DNA from: Elusimicrobiota bacterium
GTDB lineage: Bacteria > Elusimicrobiota > Elusimicrobia > F11
Reading direction: 5' to 3'
Assembly (NCBI GenBank): GCA_022709485.1
Contig: JAKLIS010000067.1
Span: 1 to 7,012, forward strand
DNA: 7,012 nt
The stretch's first letter is position 1, and each line of letters opens with the position of its first letter. The notes below the pieces were generated by a model. The model ran no database searches, had not been told where the DNA came from, and saw only the letters and a list, made by a program, of their open reading frames with translations. The position numbers and the translations under genes are program-made. Below, one piece after another: positions 6,826 through 7,012 of this stretch.

Positions 6826-6841
6826 TGTGATAAATATCACC
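6826..6841. promoter_or_regulatory. CRP/FNR-family-like operator palindrome
   Basis: GTGATA-AA-TATCAC is a perfect inverted repeat of 6-base arms over a 2-base centre (6827-6840). With the flanking bases it reads TGTGA-TAAATA-TCACC, nine of ten positions of the classical CRP half-sites TGTGA-N6-TCACA. It lies about 98 bases upstream of the PilZ start and 165 bases upstream of the SPFH start, so it could serve either gene. The regulator is not in the window, and other helix-turn-helix proteins bind similar palindromes. Confidence 0.4.
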
Positions 6842-6863
6842 TAAAAATAAGACCGTTTTTTAG
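6841..6863. repeat. AT-rich inverted repeat next to the operator-like palindrome
   Basis: CTAAAAA and TTTTTAG are perfect 7-base arms around a 9-base loop. On the plus strand the second arm includes a T-run, so it loosely resembles a small terminator or attenuator, but the stem has a single G-C pair. It starts immediately after the CRP-like site. Confidence 0.25.
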
Positions 6864-6938
6864 TTGTTACGCTAGGTCGTCATCATTTTTTCAACTGAAT
6901 TTCCTGGTTTTGTCACACATCTCAATTAACCTCGAGAT

Positions 6939-7012
6939 ATGAATCCATTTGGTTATAAACCAGCGCATTGGTATGAAGAAGAGCGCCGCAAATACCCCCG
7001 GGTACCTTTGGA
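6939..7012 (+). CDS. PilZ-domain protein, N-terminal fragment (runs off window)
   Basis: Only 24 complete codons are visible, starting at ATG 6939 and reading MNPFGYKPAHWYEEER then RKYPRVPL. The stretch ERRKYPRVPL is the characteristic opening of a PilZ domain. Its RxxxR motif (R17-KYP-R21) provides the arginines that hold cyclic di-GMP; the later D/NxSxxG motif would lie beyond the window. An in-frame TAA at 6927-6929 shows that the start cannot be further upstream than 6930, and the ATG at 6939 is the obvious choice, though only a weak GAG precedes it. It is divergent from the SPFH gene. Because so little is visible, whether it is a lone PilZ protein or part of a larger one cannot be told. 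Confidence 0.6.
   Translation, partial: MNPFGYKPAHWYEEERRKYPRVPL

Larger units (their letters stand above)
6662..6938. other. divergent intergenic region, 277 bases
   Basis: This region separates the SPFH-led minus run from the plus-strand PilZ gene. It is AT-rich and I see no convincing coding sequence. It contains a CRP/FNR-like palindrome (6827-6840), an adjacent AT-rich inverted repeat (6841-6863), candidate minus-strand promoters, and a small GGATT-GAA-AATCC inverted repeat (6709-6721). CGCCA and TGGCG at 6783-6799 form a further short repeat pair. Confidence 0.6.

Noticed and set aside
6688..6942. Plus-strand TTG-started frame of 84 residues ending in an ATGA overlap with the PilZ start
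   Set aside because: The overlap is suggestive of translational coupling, but the start is TTG without a ribosome site, the sequence has no recognisable pattern, and it runs through promoter-like and palindromic sequence.

Overview
The window looks like a chromosomal cell-envelope region from a Gram-negative (diderm) bacterium. The evidence is an Omp85-type outer-membrane barrel, an OmpA-like peptidoglycan-binding domain, several Sec-type signal peptides and a membrane SPFH protein. Base composition looks intermediate by eye. The lineage cannot be fixed from the sequence. The mix of a FecR/OmpA fusion, a DUF922-like secreted protein and an SPFH protein with a small secreted partner would suit a poorly cultured diderm lineage, but that is only an impression. 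I see no tRNA, rRNA, CRISPR array, insertion sequence or phage gene.

Layout: on the plus strand, the left end carries a gene that is open from the window edge to 1627. It encodes a FecR domain, a coiled coil and an OmpA C-terminal domain. It converges with a run of five minus-strand genes. In transcription order these are an SPFH/Band 7 membrane protein (6661-5792), a small exported protein of unknown function (5764-5294), an unrecognised protein of 286 residues (5183-4323), a short Omp85 (BamA/TamA-like) barrel with a single evident POTRA (about 4289-2661), and a secreted DUF922-like protein whose HExxH motif is degenerate (2595-1633). The gaps are 27, 110, about 33 and 65 bases, so an operon is plausible, possibly with an internal start in the 110-base gap. 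At the right edge, a divergent plus-strand gene begins at 6939. Its first 24 residues contain the RxxxR signature of a PilZ c-di-GMP receptor.

The 277-base divergent spacer (6662-6938) has no convincing gene. It carries a 14-base perfect palindrome that fits the TGTGA-N6-TCAC form of CRP/FNR-family operators, an AT-rich inverted repeat directly beside it, and two candidate promoters facing the SPFH gene.

Functionally the window reads as an envelope module: inner-membrane scaffold (SPFH), periplasmic factors (small secreted protein, DUF922-like protein, FecR/OmpA protein) and an outer-membrane barrel. It possibly sits under a cyclic-nucleotide-type regulator and next to a c-di-GMP effector. 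The joint function is inference. The two unrecognised proteins and the apparently inactive DUF922 protein are the least explained parts.
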